A DNA stretch of 64,000 nucleotides from NCBI GenBank assembly GCA_964414595.1, contig CAYPXJ010000003.1, positions 12,620 through 76,619 on the forward strand, written 5' to 3'. Every line of letters starts with the position of its first letter. Position 1 is the stretch's first letter. Made by a program: the position numbers and the translations under genes. The DNA comes from CAYPXJ01 sp964414595. GTDB taxonomy: Bacteria > Pseudomonadota > Alphaproteobacteria > Rickettsiales > CAIJLX01. Of this stretch, positions 28,234-37,611 are shown in pieces. The notes under the pieces were generated by a model that saw nothing but the letters and a program-made list of their open reading frames with translations, searched no databases and had not been told where the DNA came from.

Positions 28234-30186
28234 ATGATAAAACTCACGCTTCCCGATGGCAGCAGCCGGGAATTTGAAGCGGGCGTGACTGGTCAGGATG
28301 TGGCCGCAAGCATAGGCCCCGGGCTCGCCAAAGCCGCAGTCGCCATCAATTTCAACGGTCAGCAGCGCGATATCTATCTCCCGATTACGGAGAGCGGATC
28401 GATTCGTATTTTAACGCCCAAAGATCCCGAGGGCCTTGAGATCATGCGCCACACCACCACCGCGCAGGTGCTCGCGCGCGCGGTGAAGGAATTATGGCCG
28501 CAAGCGAAACTGGCCATAGGCCCTACGATCGAAAACGGATTTTATTACGATATTGCGCTGAATTACCACATCACGCCGGAAGATCTGCCGAAGATCGAGG
28601 CGAAGATGCACGAGATCATCGCTCGCGATGAAAACGTGAAACGCGAAATGTGGGATCGCGCCGAGGCGATTCAGCTTTTTGAATCGCGGGGTGAAAATTA
28701 CAAGGCGCAAATCATTCGCGATGCCGCCGAAACCGACACCACCGAACGGGGCAAAGTTTCGCTCTACCGCCAAAGCAAAAACAATGGCTCGGATAAAGAG
28801 TTTTTTATGGATCTCTGCCGCGGCCCGCATGTGCCGCACACCGGCCAGCTCAGCACCGCGTTCAAACTCACCAAAATTTCCGGCGCGTATTGGCGCGGCG
28901 ATAGCAAAAACGAAATGCTCCAGCGCATTTACGGCGTCAGCTTCACCGACAAAAAACAGCTCGACGCCTACCTGATGCAAATCGAAGAAGCCGAAAAACG
29001 CGATCACCGCAAACTCGGCCGCGAACTCGGTTTATTCCATATTCAGGAAGAAGCGCAGGGCCAAATTTTCTGGCACGATAAAGGCTGGACTTTGTATCGC
29101 ACGCTCGAAAATTACATCCGCGAAAAAATCCGCAAAAACGGTTACATCGAAGTGAAAACGCCGATCCTCGTCGATCGCACCTTGTGGGAAAAATCCGGCC
29201 ACTGGGAAAAATTCCGCGAAAACATGTTCACGCTGCAGGATGATGAGCATCGCGTGCTCGCCATCAAACCGATGAATTGCCCGTGCCACGTGCAAATTTT
29301 CAACCAAGGCCTCAAAAGTTACCGCGATCTGCCGCTGCGTATGGCCGAGTTCGGTTCCTGCCATCGCAACGAAGCGAGCGGCGCATTACACGGCCTGATG
29401 CGCGTGCGCGCGATGGTGCAGGACGACGCGCATATTTTCTGCACGGAAGATCAAATTGAAAGCGAAACAGAAAAATTCTGCCGCCTGCTCGAAGAAGTTT
29501 ACGACGCGCTCGGCTTTAAGGAATTTTCCGTCAAACTCGCCACGCGCCCCGAGCTTCGCGCCGGTACGGACGCTACCTGGGATAAGGCCGAACAGGCCCT
29601 CGGCGATGCGGTGAAAGCCGCCGGGCACGCATTCATTCTCGCTCCCGGCGAGGGCGCGTTTTACGGCCCGAAACTCGAATTCCATTTGAAAGACGCGATC
29701 GGCAGAACCTGGCAATGCGGCACGCTGCAGCTCGATTTTGTTTTGCCCGAAAGACTCGACGCCAACTACATTGCCGAAGACGGTCAGAAGCACCGCCCGG
29801 TGATGCTCCACCGCGCGATTCTCGGCTCGCTCGAGCGCTTCCTCGGCATTCTCATCGAACATTATGCCGGCAAATTTCCGCTCTGGCTTTCGCCGGTGCA
29901 GGCCGTCGTCGCTACCGTCACCAACGAAGCGGATGACTACGCCAATGCGGTCGCCGAAGCGCTCAACAATGCAGGCCTGCGCGCGATCATCGATACCGGT
30001 GCGGATAAAATCAGTTACAAAGTGCGCGAGCATTCGTTGCAAAAAATTCCGCTCATTCTGGCGGTTGGCAAACGCGAGGCGGAGGAACATTCCGTTTCGG
30101 TGCGTCGTCTGGGTTCAGAAAAACAGGAATCGAAAAAGTTGGATGATTTCATTCACGATCTAAAACATGAAGTGAAATTGCCATGA
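28234..30186 (+). CDS. thrS: threonyl-tRNA synthetase
   Basis: Class II aminoacyl-tRNA synthetase, 650 residues. Domains in order: N-terminal TGS (1-62), the editing domain with HxxxH-like [11 protein letters not shown], and the catalytic core with motif 2 ([20 protein letters not shown]), zinc ligands Cys in [10 protein letters not shown] and His residues further on, and motif 3 ([20 protein letters not shown]). The C-terminal anticodon domain starts near 550. No leader regulation is evident. A palindromic element separates it from infC. Confidence 0.98.
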   Translation: MIKLTLPDGSSREFEAGVTGQDVAASIGPGLAKAAVAINFNGQQRDIYLPITESGSIRILTPKDPEGLEIMRHTTTAQVLARAVKELWPQAKLAIGPTIENGFYYDIALNYHITPEDLPKIEAKMHEIIARDENVKREMWDRAEAIQLFESRGENYKAQIIRDAAETDTTERGKVSLYRQSKNNGSDKEFFMDLCRGPHVPHTGQLSTAFKLTKISGAYWRGDSKNEMLQRIYGVSFTDKKQLDAYLMQIEEAEKRDHRKLGRELGLFHIQEEAQGQIFWHDKGWTLYRTLENYIREKIRKNGYIEVKTPILVDRTLWEKSGHWEKFRENMFTLQDDEHRVLAIKPMNCPCHVQIFNQGLKSYRDLPLRMAEFGSCHRNEASGALHGLMRVRAMVQDDAHIFCTEDQIESETEKFCRLLEEVYDALGFKEFSVKLATRPELRAGTDATWDKAEQALGDAVKAAGHAFILAPGEGAFYGPKLEFHLKDAIGRTWQCGTLQLDFVLPERLDANYIAEDGQKHRPVMLHRAILGSLERFLGILIEHYAGKFPLWLSPVQAVVATVTNEADDYANAVAEALNNAGLRAIIDTGADKISYKVREHSLQKIPLILAVGKREAEEHSVSVRRLGSEKQESKKLDDFIHDLKHEVKLP

Positions 30187-30199
30187 ACTCTATCAACCC

Positions 30200-30319
30200 A
30201 AAACGCAGCAGACTTAGTCAGATGCGATGGATTTCGAGAACCGGCGCGCAGCGTACGTTTTTGTACGTGAGCATCGGAAGCGCAGAAATTCAAGCAAGCT
30301 GACAAGTATGTTGTGTTTT
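30200..30319. repeat. stop-abutting palindromic element, copy 6 (thrS-infC spacer)
   Basis: Arms AAAACGCAGCAGACTTAGTCAG and CTGACAAGTATGTTGTGTTTT pair apart from a bulged A, with several positions that would be G-U in RNA. The core is CGCGCAGCGTACGTTTTTGT then ACGTGAGCATCGGAAGCGCA. It ends only 20 bp before the infC start codon, so it forms most of the infC leader. Confidence 0.82.
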
Positions 30320-30338
30320 CTATTTAAGGAGAAGTCCC

Positions 30339-30890
30339 ATAGCTAGACCCCCATTCGAACGAAATAACCACCGCGCACCTAAGGCTGATGACGGCCCGCG
30401 CGTCAATGAAGGTATTCGCGCAGCCGAGGTGCGCGTAATTGGCGCTGATGGCGAAATGCTCGGCGTGAAGCCGCCGCGTGAAGCGATTGCGCTCGCGCGT
30501 GAATTGGAGCTCGATCTGGTGGAAGTGTCGCCCAATACGACTCCGCCGGTGTGTAAAATTATGGATTTCGGGAAATACCGTTACGAGCAGCAGAAAAAAG
30601 CCCGCGAAGCGCGCAAGCACCAGAAGGTGATTCAGATCAAAGAAATTAAAATGCGCCCCGGCATCGACGACAACGATTACAACATCAAGATGCGCAAGGT
30701 GAAAGAGTTCATCGAGGACGGCGATAAGGTAAAAATCACGCTGCGTTTCCGTGGCCGTGAAATGGCGAACCCGGAGATGGGTCGCGATGTAATTGCGCGC
30801 GTGAAGGCCGATTCGGAAACCTACGCCAAAGTGGAATTCGAACCGAAGATGGAAGGCCGCCAGATGGTGATGATCCTGGCGCAGAAATAA
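30339..30890 (+). CDS. infC: translation initiation factor IF-3, AUA start codon
   Basis: IF-3 binds the 30S subunit and proofreads start codon selection. The 183-residue reading begins at ATA (30339) with AAGGAG 7 nt upstream, giving an N-terminus of (I)[20 protein letters not shown], followed by [20 protein letters not shown]. The linker [19 protein letters not shown] and C-domain [17 protein letters not shown] are typical. The first in-frame ATG is 30 codons downstream and would delete the conserved N-domain start. IF-3 genes classically use rare start codons that IF-3 itself discriminates against, giving autoregulation. rpmI and rplT, usual followers, are absent here. Confidence 0.95.
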   Translation: MARPPFERNNHRAPKADDGPRVNEGIRAAEVRVIGADGEMLGVKPPREAIALARELELDLVEVSPNTTPPVCKIMDFGKYRYEQQKKAREARKHQKVIQIKEIKMRPGIDDNDYNIKMRKVKEFIEDGDKVKITLRFRGREMANPEMGRDVIARVKADSETYAKVEFEPKMEGRQMVMILAQK

Positions 30891-30998
30891 GTCGGCAGTT
30901 TTAGTCTTAACGAACGACTACAAACGAGACTGCACTTTCAATTTTGTTCATATACGTAGCGACGTTAGAACTAATAACGCGCTAGGCCGATGCGAATA

Positions 30999-31118
30999 GG
31001 CATTTTCAATTTTTCCGTATGCAAGGAGTGCAAGGCGAGCCGCGCGGACTGTACATAAAGTACACGAGCACGGCGCGTCCGCAGCCACGACGCAGTAGAC
31101 GGGAAAATTGAAAATGCC
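30999..31118. repeat. long-armed palindromic element (variant)
   Basis: Inverted arms of about 20 bp (GGCATTTTCAATTTT-TCCGT and its complement with one mismatch) enclose a second GC-rich palindrome around GTACATAAAGTAC. The centre resembles the other elements but the arms differ. It lies between infC and the convergent pseudopilin gene, ending next to that gene's stop. Confidence 0.7.
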
Positions 31119-31121
31119 GAA

Positions 31122-31856
31122 TTAATTAGATAATTTCACCAGAACAACGCAGCGCGCGGCGTCACTCTGCAACACATACTGCATGCCCGTGCCGGCGCCC
31201 TGAACACAATTAATCGCTTCCGGTGATGCGGAATTATAACGCACGAGGCCTAGATTCGGCAGGCCGTCATCCAGCGTGCGGTCGATATCATGCGCTTGCG
31301 CGGCATTCAAAATCGGCTCCGCGGCGTTGAGCGTACCGCCGCCATTCGTGGCACTCAGTTGGAAATGATTTTGCATATCGCCTGCCGTCCAGCTGAGGAA
31401 ATAGCCGAGACCTTCGGCGATTTTCGCCGCCGGAATATTCACGCCCGGCAGGCCCTCTTCGTTATTGCTTGCTGTCAAATCAAAACGGCCTTCGGTGAGC
31501 TTGGCAATTTCCAGATGTTTCCAGGCAAGTGTACCCTCGCCCTGATCCCATTCAATGCGGTTATTGCCGTTGCCATTTTGGAAGCCTGCGATGGCGATTA
31601 CTTCGGCTTTGGTTTGGTCAAATTTCAAATCCGCCAGCGCGAAATCGCCCGGCAGGGCGTTATAGCGGCTTACAAAATGGCCGATAGCGGCCTGATGTTC
31701 GCCGAGTTCGGTAATGAGCGAGCGGTTTTCCGCCGCATCGATAAGCTTTTGGCCCACCAGAATACCACCGATAATAAGCCCGATAATCACGAGGACGATG
31801 GAAATTTCAACTAAGCTAAAGCCGCGTGTGGAAGGGTGTTTCATGGCCTTTATCAT
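31122..31856 (-). CDS. type IV pilin / type II secretion pseudopilin-like protein
   Basis: 244 residues with a prepilin leader RGFSLVEISIVLVIIGLIIG: cleavage after Gly leaves Phe-1 and Glu-5, followed by the hydrophobic helix. The C-terminal globular part has two late Cys (INCVQ and RCVV) that could form a disulfide. No other pilus or secretion genes are near. I chose ATG 31856 over a TTG at 31880; an ATG at 31844 is also possible. Orphan pseudopilin, exact system unknown. Confidence 0.82.
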   Translation of the reverse strand: MIKAMKHPSTRGFSLVEISIVLVIIGLIIGGILVGQKLIDAAENRSLITELGEHQAAIGHFVSRYNALPGDFALADLKFDQTKAEVIAIAGFQNGNGNNRIEWDQGEGTLAWKHLEIAKLTEGRFDLTASNNEEGLPGVNIPAAKIAEGLGYFLSWTAGDMQNHFQLSATNGGGTLNAAEPILNAAQAHDIDRTLDDGLPNLGLVRYNSASPEAINCVQGAGTGMQYVLQSDAARCVVLVKLSN

Positions 31857-31966
31857 AGCATAATTTACCCACCCCTTCAACGGCCGTGCGGGCCGCCTTA
31901 TGCGTATTTTTTCTTTTCTTTTCGCGGGTTTTCCGTTATCAACACCCCACTTTAGAACAATCTGTT

Positions 31967-32536
31967 ATGAAACCCACACCCGAAAATAAATCCCTCTGCG
32001 TCTTTTGCGGCGCGCGCGATACGGTCGAGGCCGATTTCCTCGATCAAGCCCGCAGCCTTGGCAACCTGATGGCGCAAAAAAACATCCGCCTCATTTACGG
32101 CGGCGGCGATTGCGGCATGATGGGCGCCACCGCCAATAGCGTGCTGAAATCCGGCGGCAAGGTCACCGGCGTATTCCCAAAATTCCTCAACCAATACGAA
32201 TCGGAGCATAAATCCTTAAGCGAAATGATCATCGTCGAGGATATGCACACGCGCAAATGGACGATGTTTGAACATTGCGATGCGATTGCGGTGCTGCCCG
32301 GCGGTTTCGGCACGATGGATGAAACCTTTGAAGTCCTCACCTGGAAGCAGCTCGGCCTGCACAAAAAACCCATCGTGATTTATAACTATCGCGGGTATTG
32401 GGATCCGTTCCTGCGTTTGGTAGATAATATTATCAGCCTGGGCTTTGCCTCGCCGGCGACGCGCGAATTATTTACCGTCGCCAGCCGTTTGGAAGATGTC
32501 ATTTCGCTGGCGTTCCCGCCTACGCCTAAGCCCTAG
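31967..32536 (+). CDS. LOG family nucleotide 5'-monophosphate phosphoribohydrolase
   Basis: Rossmann-like LOG (lonely guy) protein, 189 residues. It shows SLCVFCGARD, YGGGDCGMMGATANS, and the catalytic pair in MHTRKWTMFEHCDAIAVLPG and GGFGTMDETFE. Members release the base from cytokinin riboside or other nucleoside monophosphates. ATG 31967 matches the usual family start. Confidence 0.9.
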   Translation: MKPTPENKSLCVFCGARDTVEADFLDQARSLGNLMAQKNIRLIYGGGDCGMMGATANSVLKSGGKVTGVFPKFLNQYESEHKSLSEMIIVEDMHTRKWTMFEHCDAIAVLPGGFGTMDETFEVLTWKQLGLHKKPIVIYNYRGYWDPFLRLVDNIISLGFASPATRELFTVASRLEDVISLAFPPTPKP

Positions 32537-32615
32537 GCCATCATTTCTAATTTGCTCTAATTTCAGTTTGAATGCGCGGCAACCTGCCTACTTGCATAAA
32601 AATCGAAAATAGAAA

Positions 32616-32631
32616 TTTACTATTTGTTAAC
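32616..32631 (+). promoter_or_regulatory. near-consensus CtrA-like site
   Basis: TTTA-N7-TTAAC, one base from the CtrA consensus, lies 105 bp before the RTX gene and is followed by TTTTTGCTAC. The spacer also contains an inverted repeat GGCTAA-N7-TTAGCC in the leader (about 32673-32691). Suggestive only. Confidence 0.35.
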
Positions 32632-32735
32632 TTTTTGCTACAGTGCTTTCCTGCATTCAATGTAAGGACGGGTAGGCTAAACGCAGATTAGCCGCAGAGT
32701 GGAGCTTTGTCTCATTAAAACCGGGAGGGTTTTTT

Positions 32736-34247
32736 ATGGCGCAAATTAAATTCGATGCCGATTTTACCACGCTAGAAGCACAATCAATTCTCAAAAACGA
32801 TCCGATTTACAAAAGCTATTACGATAGCGACGCTAATTTACAACTGCGTACCAGTGTCAGCGCGCTGACCTTTAAATCTCTCTACCAATATGACGGCGCG
32901 GACGACACTATCAATGTCTCCTCAATCAACAAGGATAACATGGTGCTCGCGGGTGCGGGCAACGACGTCGTGGTGAATGGCGGCGGCAATGATTTTATCG
33001 ATGGCGGCGCGGGCAATGATTCCATAAATGCCGGCGGCGCGTTTGATACGATTATTGGCGGCCTGGGCAACGATACGATTCACGCCGGCACAGGTAACGA
33101 TAAAATCTACGGCAATGAGGGCAATGATCTCCTCGCCGGTAACTGCCATATCGATACCTATTACGGCGGTGCAGGCGCAGATACATTCGCACTCGGCACC
33201 ACCGATAACGATCTCTTCGCCTCCAAAGCTTACGAGCGTGCGGTTAATTTCTTGAACGATCCGAACGCCGTAAATTTGGTGAATGGCCAATTCGGCGTGA
33301 TGTCGAATAATTATCTCGGCGCGAATGCAAGTGTGCGCTCGGATGTCAGCGCGCGCACCTATGACGATGGCGATTACATTATGGATTTCGAGAAGGGCGT
33401 GGATAAAATCCACATGCAGCTGGGTGCCTATAATAACATCGTGAAAACGACTGCTTCTGCCGCAGATGCGGTACGTCACGGCACCGCTGCCGGGCCGGAG
33501 CTCGGCACGCTCAGCTATTGGTTTGAGGGCGGCTACACCGTCGTGCAGGATTTGAACGGCATCGTCGATCTCATGTTCAAGGTCAAAGGCAATATCGACC
33601 TCGCTAAAACCGATTTTATGTGGGGTAACGGCACCACACAGCTTGTCGGCGGCGGTGTAGGCGATAGTAACGGCGACGGCAACGACGTGCTCACGCTGAG
33701 CGAAGATTTCCGCGAAGCACCCGGCACGGGTTCGGTGGTGAATGGCATTTACACCTATCACCGCGGCCTTGATAATATGGCCAATGGCGGCGCGGGTAAT
33801 GACCTTATCCACGGCACCGGCGGCACAGACTATCTGCTTGGCGGCGCGGGCGCGGATACGCTCAACGGCAATAACTTCATCGACGCCCTGTTCGGCGGCG
33901 CGGGCAATGATAAACTGGTCGGCGGCGCATGGCAGGATTTACTGTACGGCGGTGCGGGCAGTGACGTTTTCGCCTATAATTCCTGGACAGAATCCTACAA
34001 AAGCGTTGCCAACCCTACTTCGTTTTTTGACCGCGTGATGGATTTCGGTGCGGGCGATAAAATCGCTATCGCCAAGGCGCTGAATATCCAGAACCTGGTT
34101 ATCAGCAAGGTGGACGCGGATACCTATAATGTCGGCTACAACGAGGCGAAATTCGCCGGAAGCCCGTTGAGTCCAAACAACTTTTTCATCGAGGTGAATA
34201 CGGTCGGCGGCGAAGTTTTAGGCACCGATGATTTTCTAAGTTTGTAA
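32736..34247 (+). CDS. RTX-type calcium-binding repeat protein
   Basis: 503 residues without a signal peptide, as expected for type I secretion with a C-terminal signal. Two blocks of glycine/aspartate nonapeptides (GGxGxDxux) are seen, about residues 70-150 (GAGNDVVVNGGGNDFIDGGA and following) and 345-425 (NGGAGNDLIHGTGGTDYLLG and following). They fold into Ca-binding beta-rolls after export. The region between the blocks is not recognised and may hold the activity. The C-terminus ends VGGEVLGTDDFLSL. No type I exporter is in the window. Strong site GGGAGG before ATG. Confidence 0.9.
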   Translation: MAQIKFDADFTTLEAQSILKNDPIYKSYYDSDANLQLRTSVSALTFKSLYQYDGADDTINVSSINKDNMVLAGAGNDVVVNGGGNDFIDGGAGNDSINAGGAFDTIIGGLGNDTIHAGTGNDKIYGNEGNDLLAGNCHIDTYYGGAGADTFALGTTDNDLFASKAYERAVNFLNDPNAVNLVNGQFGVMSNNYLGANASVRSDVSARTYDDGDYIMDFEKGVDKIHMQLGAYNNIVKTTASAADAVRHGTAAGPELGTLSYWFEGGYTVVQDLNGIVDLMFKVKGNIDLAKTDFMWGNGTTQLVGGGVGDSNGDGNDVLTLSEDFREAPGTGSVVNGIYTYHRGLDNMANGGAGNDLIHGTGGTDYLLGGAGADTLNGNNFIDALFGGAGNDKLVGGAWQDLLYGGAGSDVFAYNSWTESYKSVANPTSFFDRVMDFGAGDKIAIAKALNIQNLVISKVDADTYNVGYNEAKFAGSPLSPNNFFIEVNTVGGEVLGTDDFLSL

Positions 34248-34269
34248 TCGCCTAAGCCTAGGGGAAGTT

Positions 34270-34354
34270 AATAAATTCGCCAGGGTGTTGCGTACTGCCG
34301 GGTTTCGAGAACGGTCGAACCCTTAAATGTGCCGACATCCTGGTAGAATTTATT
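34270..34354. repeat. short palindromic element, copy 7 (core missing)
   Basis: 85 bp. Arms AATAAATTC..CCAGGGTGT pair with ACATCCTGG..GAATTTATT. The GTAC core is lost and replaced by a small hairpin GGGTTTCGAGAACGGTCGAACCC. Its right arm overlaps the stop of gshB. Confidence 0.75.
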
Positions 34355-35300
34355 GCTTTCTAAAAGCGACCAGCCGCTTCTCCGCCGCATCCCAATATTT
34401 GGCTTCCATCTTCCCTCCTTGCATGCGATTCAGGCGCATGAGTGTGGCGGTGCAGGTCACGTTAATTTCCGTGAGATAATGGCCAATCAAATCAATCCCG
34501 ACAAAAAACAAATCGCGTTTCTTCAGTTCCTTGCCGATGGCTTTGCAAATTTCTTTATCATCTTCATCCAGCTCATACAGCGAATCGACACTATCACGAT
34601 ACACGCGAAATTCATGCGCGGGCGGCGTGGTGCAAATCGCGCCGACCACTTTGCCATCAAAAAAGATGATGCGCTTATTGCCCTTAAAAATTTCCGGCAG
34701 AAATTTCTGCATGATAATGGGCTCGTTATATTGTTTAAGCGCGGCCTCGAGTTTATCCACCGCATCCGGGTCGCGCGGCTCGAGCTGAAAAATACCGCGG
34801 CCATGGTATTCGTAAAGCGGCTTCACCACCACATGGCGATAGCTTTCATAAAAATCGAGCAGCAGCTCCATATCCTGGCTGATAAGTGTCGGCGGCATAA
34901 ACTGCAAAAAATCATGCGGGAAAAATTTTTCCGGGCAGTTGCGAATCCAGAATGCGTCATTGAGCAGCAGCACTTTGTCGCGAATGCGTTCCAGAATATA
35001 GGTCGAAGTCACGTAGCGCATATCAAAGGGCGGATGCTGGCGCACATGCACCATATCCATCGTGCCGATATCCACCACCTCTTCCGCGCCCTGGCTGTAA
35101 AACACCTTTTTGCTGGTATCAACTTTTACATAGGTCCCGCGCGCGAGCACCTTGCCATCCAGTAGCGTCAGCGCTTCCGGGCGGTAGTGAAACACGCGAT
35201 GCCCACGGCGGCAGGCTTCTTCCATGAGGATGAGCGAAGTGGTCTCGCCCGGTGCCGTTTGCTCCATCGACTCCATTTGAAATGCCACGCGCAATTTCAT
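34350..35300 (-). CDS. gshB: glutathione synthase
   Basis: ATP-grasp ligase joining gamma-glutamylcysteine and glycine. 316 residues: pre-ATP-grasp domain MKLRVAFQMESMEQ and DMVHVRQHPPFDMRYVTSTYIL, then the ATP-grasp core VVKPLYEYHGRGIFQL, MQKFLPEIFKGNKRIIFFDG and the metal-binding LTEINVTCTATLMRLNRM. The E. coli protein has IGDYLTEINVT; here IGHYLTEINVT is close. ATG 35300 preferred; a longer reading adds non-family residues. Divergent from a small unknown gene by 39 bp. Confidence 0.94.
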   Translation of the reverse strand: MKLRVAFQMESMEQTAPGETTSLILMEEACRRGHRVFHYRPEALTLLDGKVLARGTYVKVDTSKKVFYSQGAEEVVDIGTMDMVHVRQHPPFDMRYVTSTYILERIRDKVLLLNDAFWIRNCPEKFFPHDFLQFMPPTLISQDMELLLDFYESYRHVVVKPLYEYHGRGIFQLEPRDPDAVDKLEAALKQYNEPIIMQKFLPEIFKGNKRIIFFDGKVVGAICTTPPAHEFRVYRDSVDSLYELDEDDKEICKAIGKELKKRDLFFVGIDLIGHYLTEINVTCTATLMRLNRMQGGKMEAKYWDAAEKRLVAFRKQ

Positions 35301-35339
35301 ATAATCTCTGAACTCCCTAGAGGTACATAACACATTCTT

Positions 35340-35690
35340 ATGCCAGACGATACCCCCACCACTATTACCGATAAAATAAGAGATTTGGCCTATAACACGG
35401 CGGATTTTTGCCGACGCACGGTAAAAGGTTTTGGCGATAATCGCGTCAGTACCTACCGCGATGCCGTGAGCACCATTCTCTGGCAGGCCGTAAAGGAGGA
35501 AGGCGAGAACGCGGTGCTTAATCTAAAATTCAACGATATTACCTACGCTTCTCTCTACGATGCGGCGCGCATAGCATTGGATGATGCGCCAAAGCGTCCT
35601 GCGCTTAAACCCCGCCGTGGCGGCAAGCACGTCAGCAGTCTGCGGGATGCAGGCAGCGCATTGAAGAAAAACGCCCGCGAAGATCGTTAA
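35340..35690 (+). CDS. uncharacterised protein, 116 aa
   Basis: Small soluble protein ending in a basic, low-complexity tail (KPRRGGKHVSSLRDAGSALK). No family recognised. Divergent from gshB and convergent with the frameshifted gene that follows, overlapping its stop by four bases. Confidence 0.65.
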   Translation: MPDDTPTTITDKIRDLAYNTADFCRRTVKGFGDNRVSTYRDAVSTILWQAVKEEGENAVLNLKFNDITYASLYDAARIALDDAPKRPALKPRRGGKHVSSLRDAGSALKKNAREDR

Positions 35691-36105
35691 CGGCCTCTGC
35701 CGAAAAATTTCTGCATCATTCCTTTAAGCGAATCAAAAAGCCCGCTCGCCGCTTTCGTGGGCTCCTCTTCCGGCATCAATCGCATCATAATAAGCTTATC
35801 GTTCACCGTATCGCGATCGAAATAGGGATGGCCGGTCGCATCCGTTATCGTTCCCATTTTTAATACATCTTTCAGGGCATCGGCCACGTACAGCTCATCA
35901 TCCGATACCTTAAAAATAAGCCCACGATCGATGTCGATCTCTTCAAGCATGCTTTCAAAATAGGGCATTTTATGGGTATGAACGCCTGGTTCGGCACCGG
36001 GCGAGCGGTGATACCACACCCACTCAAGCAACTGATGCCCGTTGGGGTGTTTGTCGATCGCACGCAGAAACCCAGTATTTTTTCAATTTCCTGTGCAGTA
36101 GCCAT
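35687..36105 (-). pseudogene. uncharacterised protein gene with a one-base frameshift near its start
   Basis: From ATG 36105 the reading is MATAQEIEKILGF, then at about 36066-36075 (a GGGTTTC run on the minus strand) the sensible frame changes to LRAIDKHPNGHQLLEWVWYH and continues to the stop at 35687. One missing base in that run would restore a continuous protein of about 139 residues. Family not recognised. Either the gene is newly broken or the base was lost in assembly. An alternative downstream start would give 114 residues. Confidence 0.6.
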
Positions 36106-36163
36106 GGCGTCAGGATACACCCCCGTAAATAAGCTGGCAATCCAGGAAACTTGCACTTTTTTC

Positions 36164-36240
36164 AAATTCGCTAGGGCAAAAAGTACATGAGGAGCGGAAG
36201 CGCAGAGAATCAGCATTCGCAGCAAGCCCTAGTAGAATTT
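36164..36240. repeat. palindromic element, copy 8 (deleted form)
   Basis: Arms AAATTC.GCTAGGGC and GCCCTAGTAGAATTT pair exactly through CTAGGGC and AAATTC. Only the right core GTACATGAGGAGCGGAAGCG remains, so the left half of the core has been deleted. Confidence 0.78.
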
Positions 36241-36278
36241 CTGGCATTTCCCCTAAAAACGCTCTAAAAACCCACTCC

Positions 36279-37607
36279 ATGCGCATTGTGGTGATAGGAA
36301 CGGGCTACGTGGGCCTCGTAACCGGCGTATGTTTCGCCGAGTTGGGTTTGCAGGTAACCTGCGTCGATAAAGACGCGGAAAAAATCGCGCGTTTGAAATC
36401 GGGTTTGTGCCCGATTTATGAGCCCGGCCTGCCGGAGCTGATGAAGAAAAACGCGCCGCGCCTCGTCTATACGCACGATCTGGCCGAGGCTTTCCGCGAA
36501 GGGCCGGATGCCGTTTTCATCGCTGTGGGAACCCCCACCGACGATCGTAATGGCGGCGCGGATCTGTCGCATGTATTCGCCGCGGCGGAATCTTTCGCGC
36601 CGCTATTGAAAGAAGATGCCATCATCGTCACCAAATCCACCGTCCCGGTCGGCACCGGCGCGAAACTGCGCGCGATTCTTGCCAACGCTCGGCCAAAACT
36701 AAAATTCCATATCGTCTCTAATCCCGAATTTTTGCGGCAGGGATACGCGGTGCATGATTTTCTGCATCCGGATCGCCTTATTGTCGGTGTGGAGAGCGAC
36801 ACGGCGCGCGAATTCATGCAAAAACTTTATCTGCCGCTTTGCGTGCAGCATTCGCCGGGCGCGCGGCATGTGTTGTTCACCGATATCCAAACCGCTGAGC
36901 TTATCAAATATGCGGCGAACGCATTTCTTGCGACCAAAATCAGCTTCATCAACGAGATGGCTGATATCTGCGAAAGCGTTGGCGCGAATATAAGCGAAGT
37001 GGCGGAGGGCATGGGTCTTGATCCCCGCATTGGCCCGCTCTACCTGCAGCCCGGCCCCGGCTTTGGCGGTTCCTGTTTCCCTAAGGATACGCGCGCGCTC
37101 GCGCACATTGCACAAGAAGCGGGCTCAAAAAGCAAACTGGTCAGCGCCGTTGTCGCGTTTAATGATGCGCGTAAGCAAAACATGGCGCAAAAAATCATCG
37201 CCGCTTTTGATAGCGATGTAAAAAACAAAACGATTGCTGTGCTTGGCCTCGCCTTCAAATCCGGCACCGACGATATGCGCGAATCCGCCGCGCTCACCAT
37301 CCTGCCTGCGCTTCTTAAAGCGGGCGCCACCGTCCGCGCTTACGATCCGGAAGCGATGGCGAATGCCAAAAAACTTCTTCCTGCGGTGCAGTTTTCCAAA
37401 GACGTTCGCGTCTGCTGTGAAAATGCCGATGGTGTGGTGATTCTCACCGAATGGCCGGAATTTGCAGGCCTCAGCCTTGCGATGCTGAAATCCTGGCTTG
37501 CACAGCCTGTGGTCGTGGATTTACGCAATCTCTTCTCGCTTGAGGCGATGCAGGCGGCTGGATTTACGTATCACTCCATTGGCCGCAGTAAGGTCGATAA
37601 TCGCTAA
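36279..37607 (+). CDS. ugd: UDP-glucose 6-dehydrogenase
   Basis: Makes UDP-glucuronate for surface polysaccharide synthesis. 442 residues: NAD-binding MRIVVIGTGYVGLVTGVCFAE, AVGTPTDD, the substrate loop VSNPEFLRQGYAVHDF, the catalytic Cys in GPGFGGSCFPKDTRAL, and the C-terminal VLGLAFKSGTDDMRES. Normal length for the family. Alone here, with a converging regulator gene. Confidence 0.96.
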   Translation: MRIVVIGTGYVGLVTGVCFAELGLQVTCVDKDAEKIARLKSGLCPIYEPGLPELMKKNAPRLVYTHDLAEAFREGPDAVFIAVGTPTDDRNGGADLSHVFAAAESFAPLLKEDAIIVTKSTVPVGTGAKLRAILANARPKLKFHIVSNPEFLRQGYAVHDFLHPDRLIVGVESDTAREFMQKLYLPLCVQHSPGARHVLFTDIQTAELIKYAANAFLATKISFINEMADICESVGANISEVAEGMGLDPRIGPLYLQPGPGFGGSCFPKDTRALAHIAQEAGSKSKLVSAVVAFNDARKQNMAQKIIAAFDSDVKNKTIAVLGLAFKSGTDDMRESAALTILPALLKAGATVRAYDPEAMANAKKLLPAVQFSKDVRVCCENADGVVILTEWPEFAGLSLAMLKSWLAQPVVVDLRNLFSLEAMQAAGFTYHSIGRSKVDNR

Positions 37608-37611
37608 TCGA

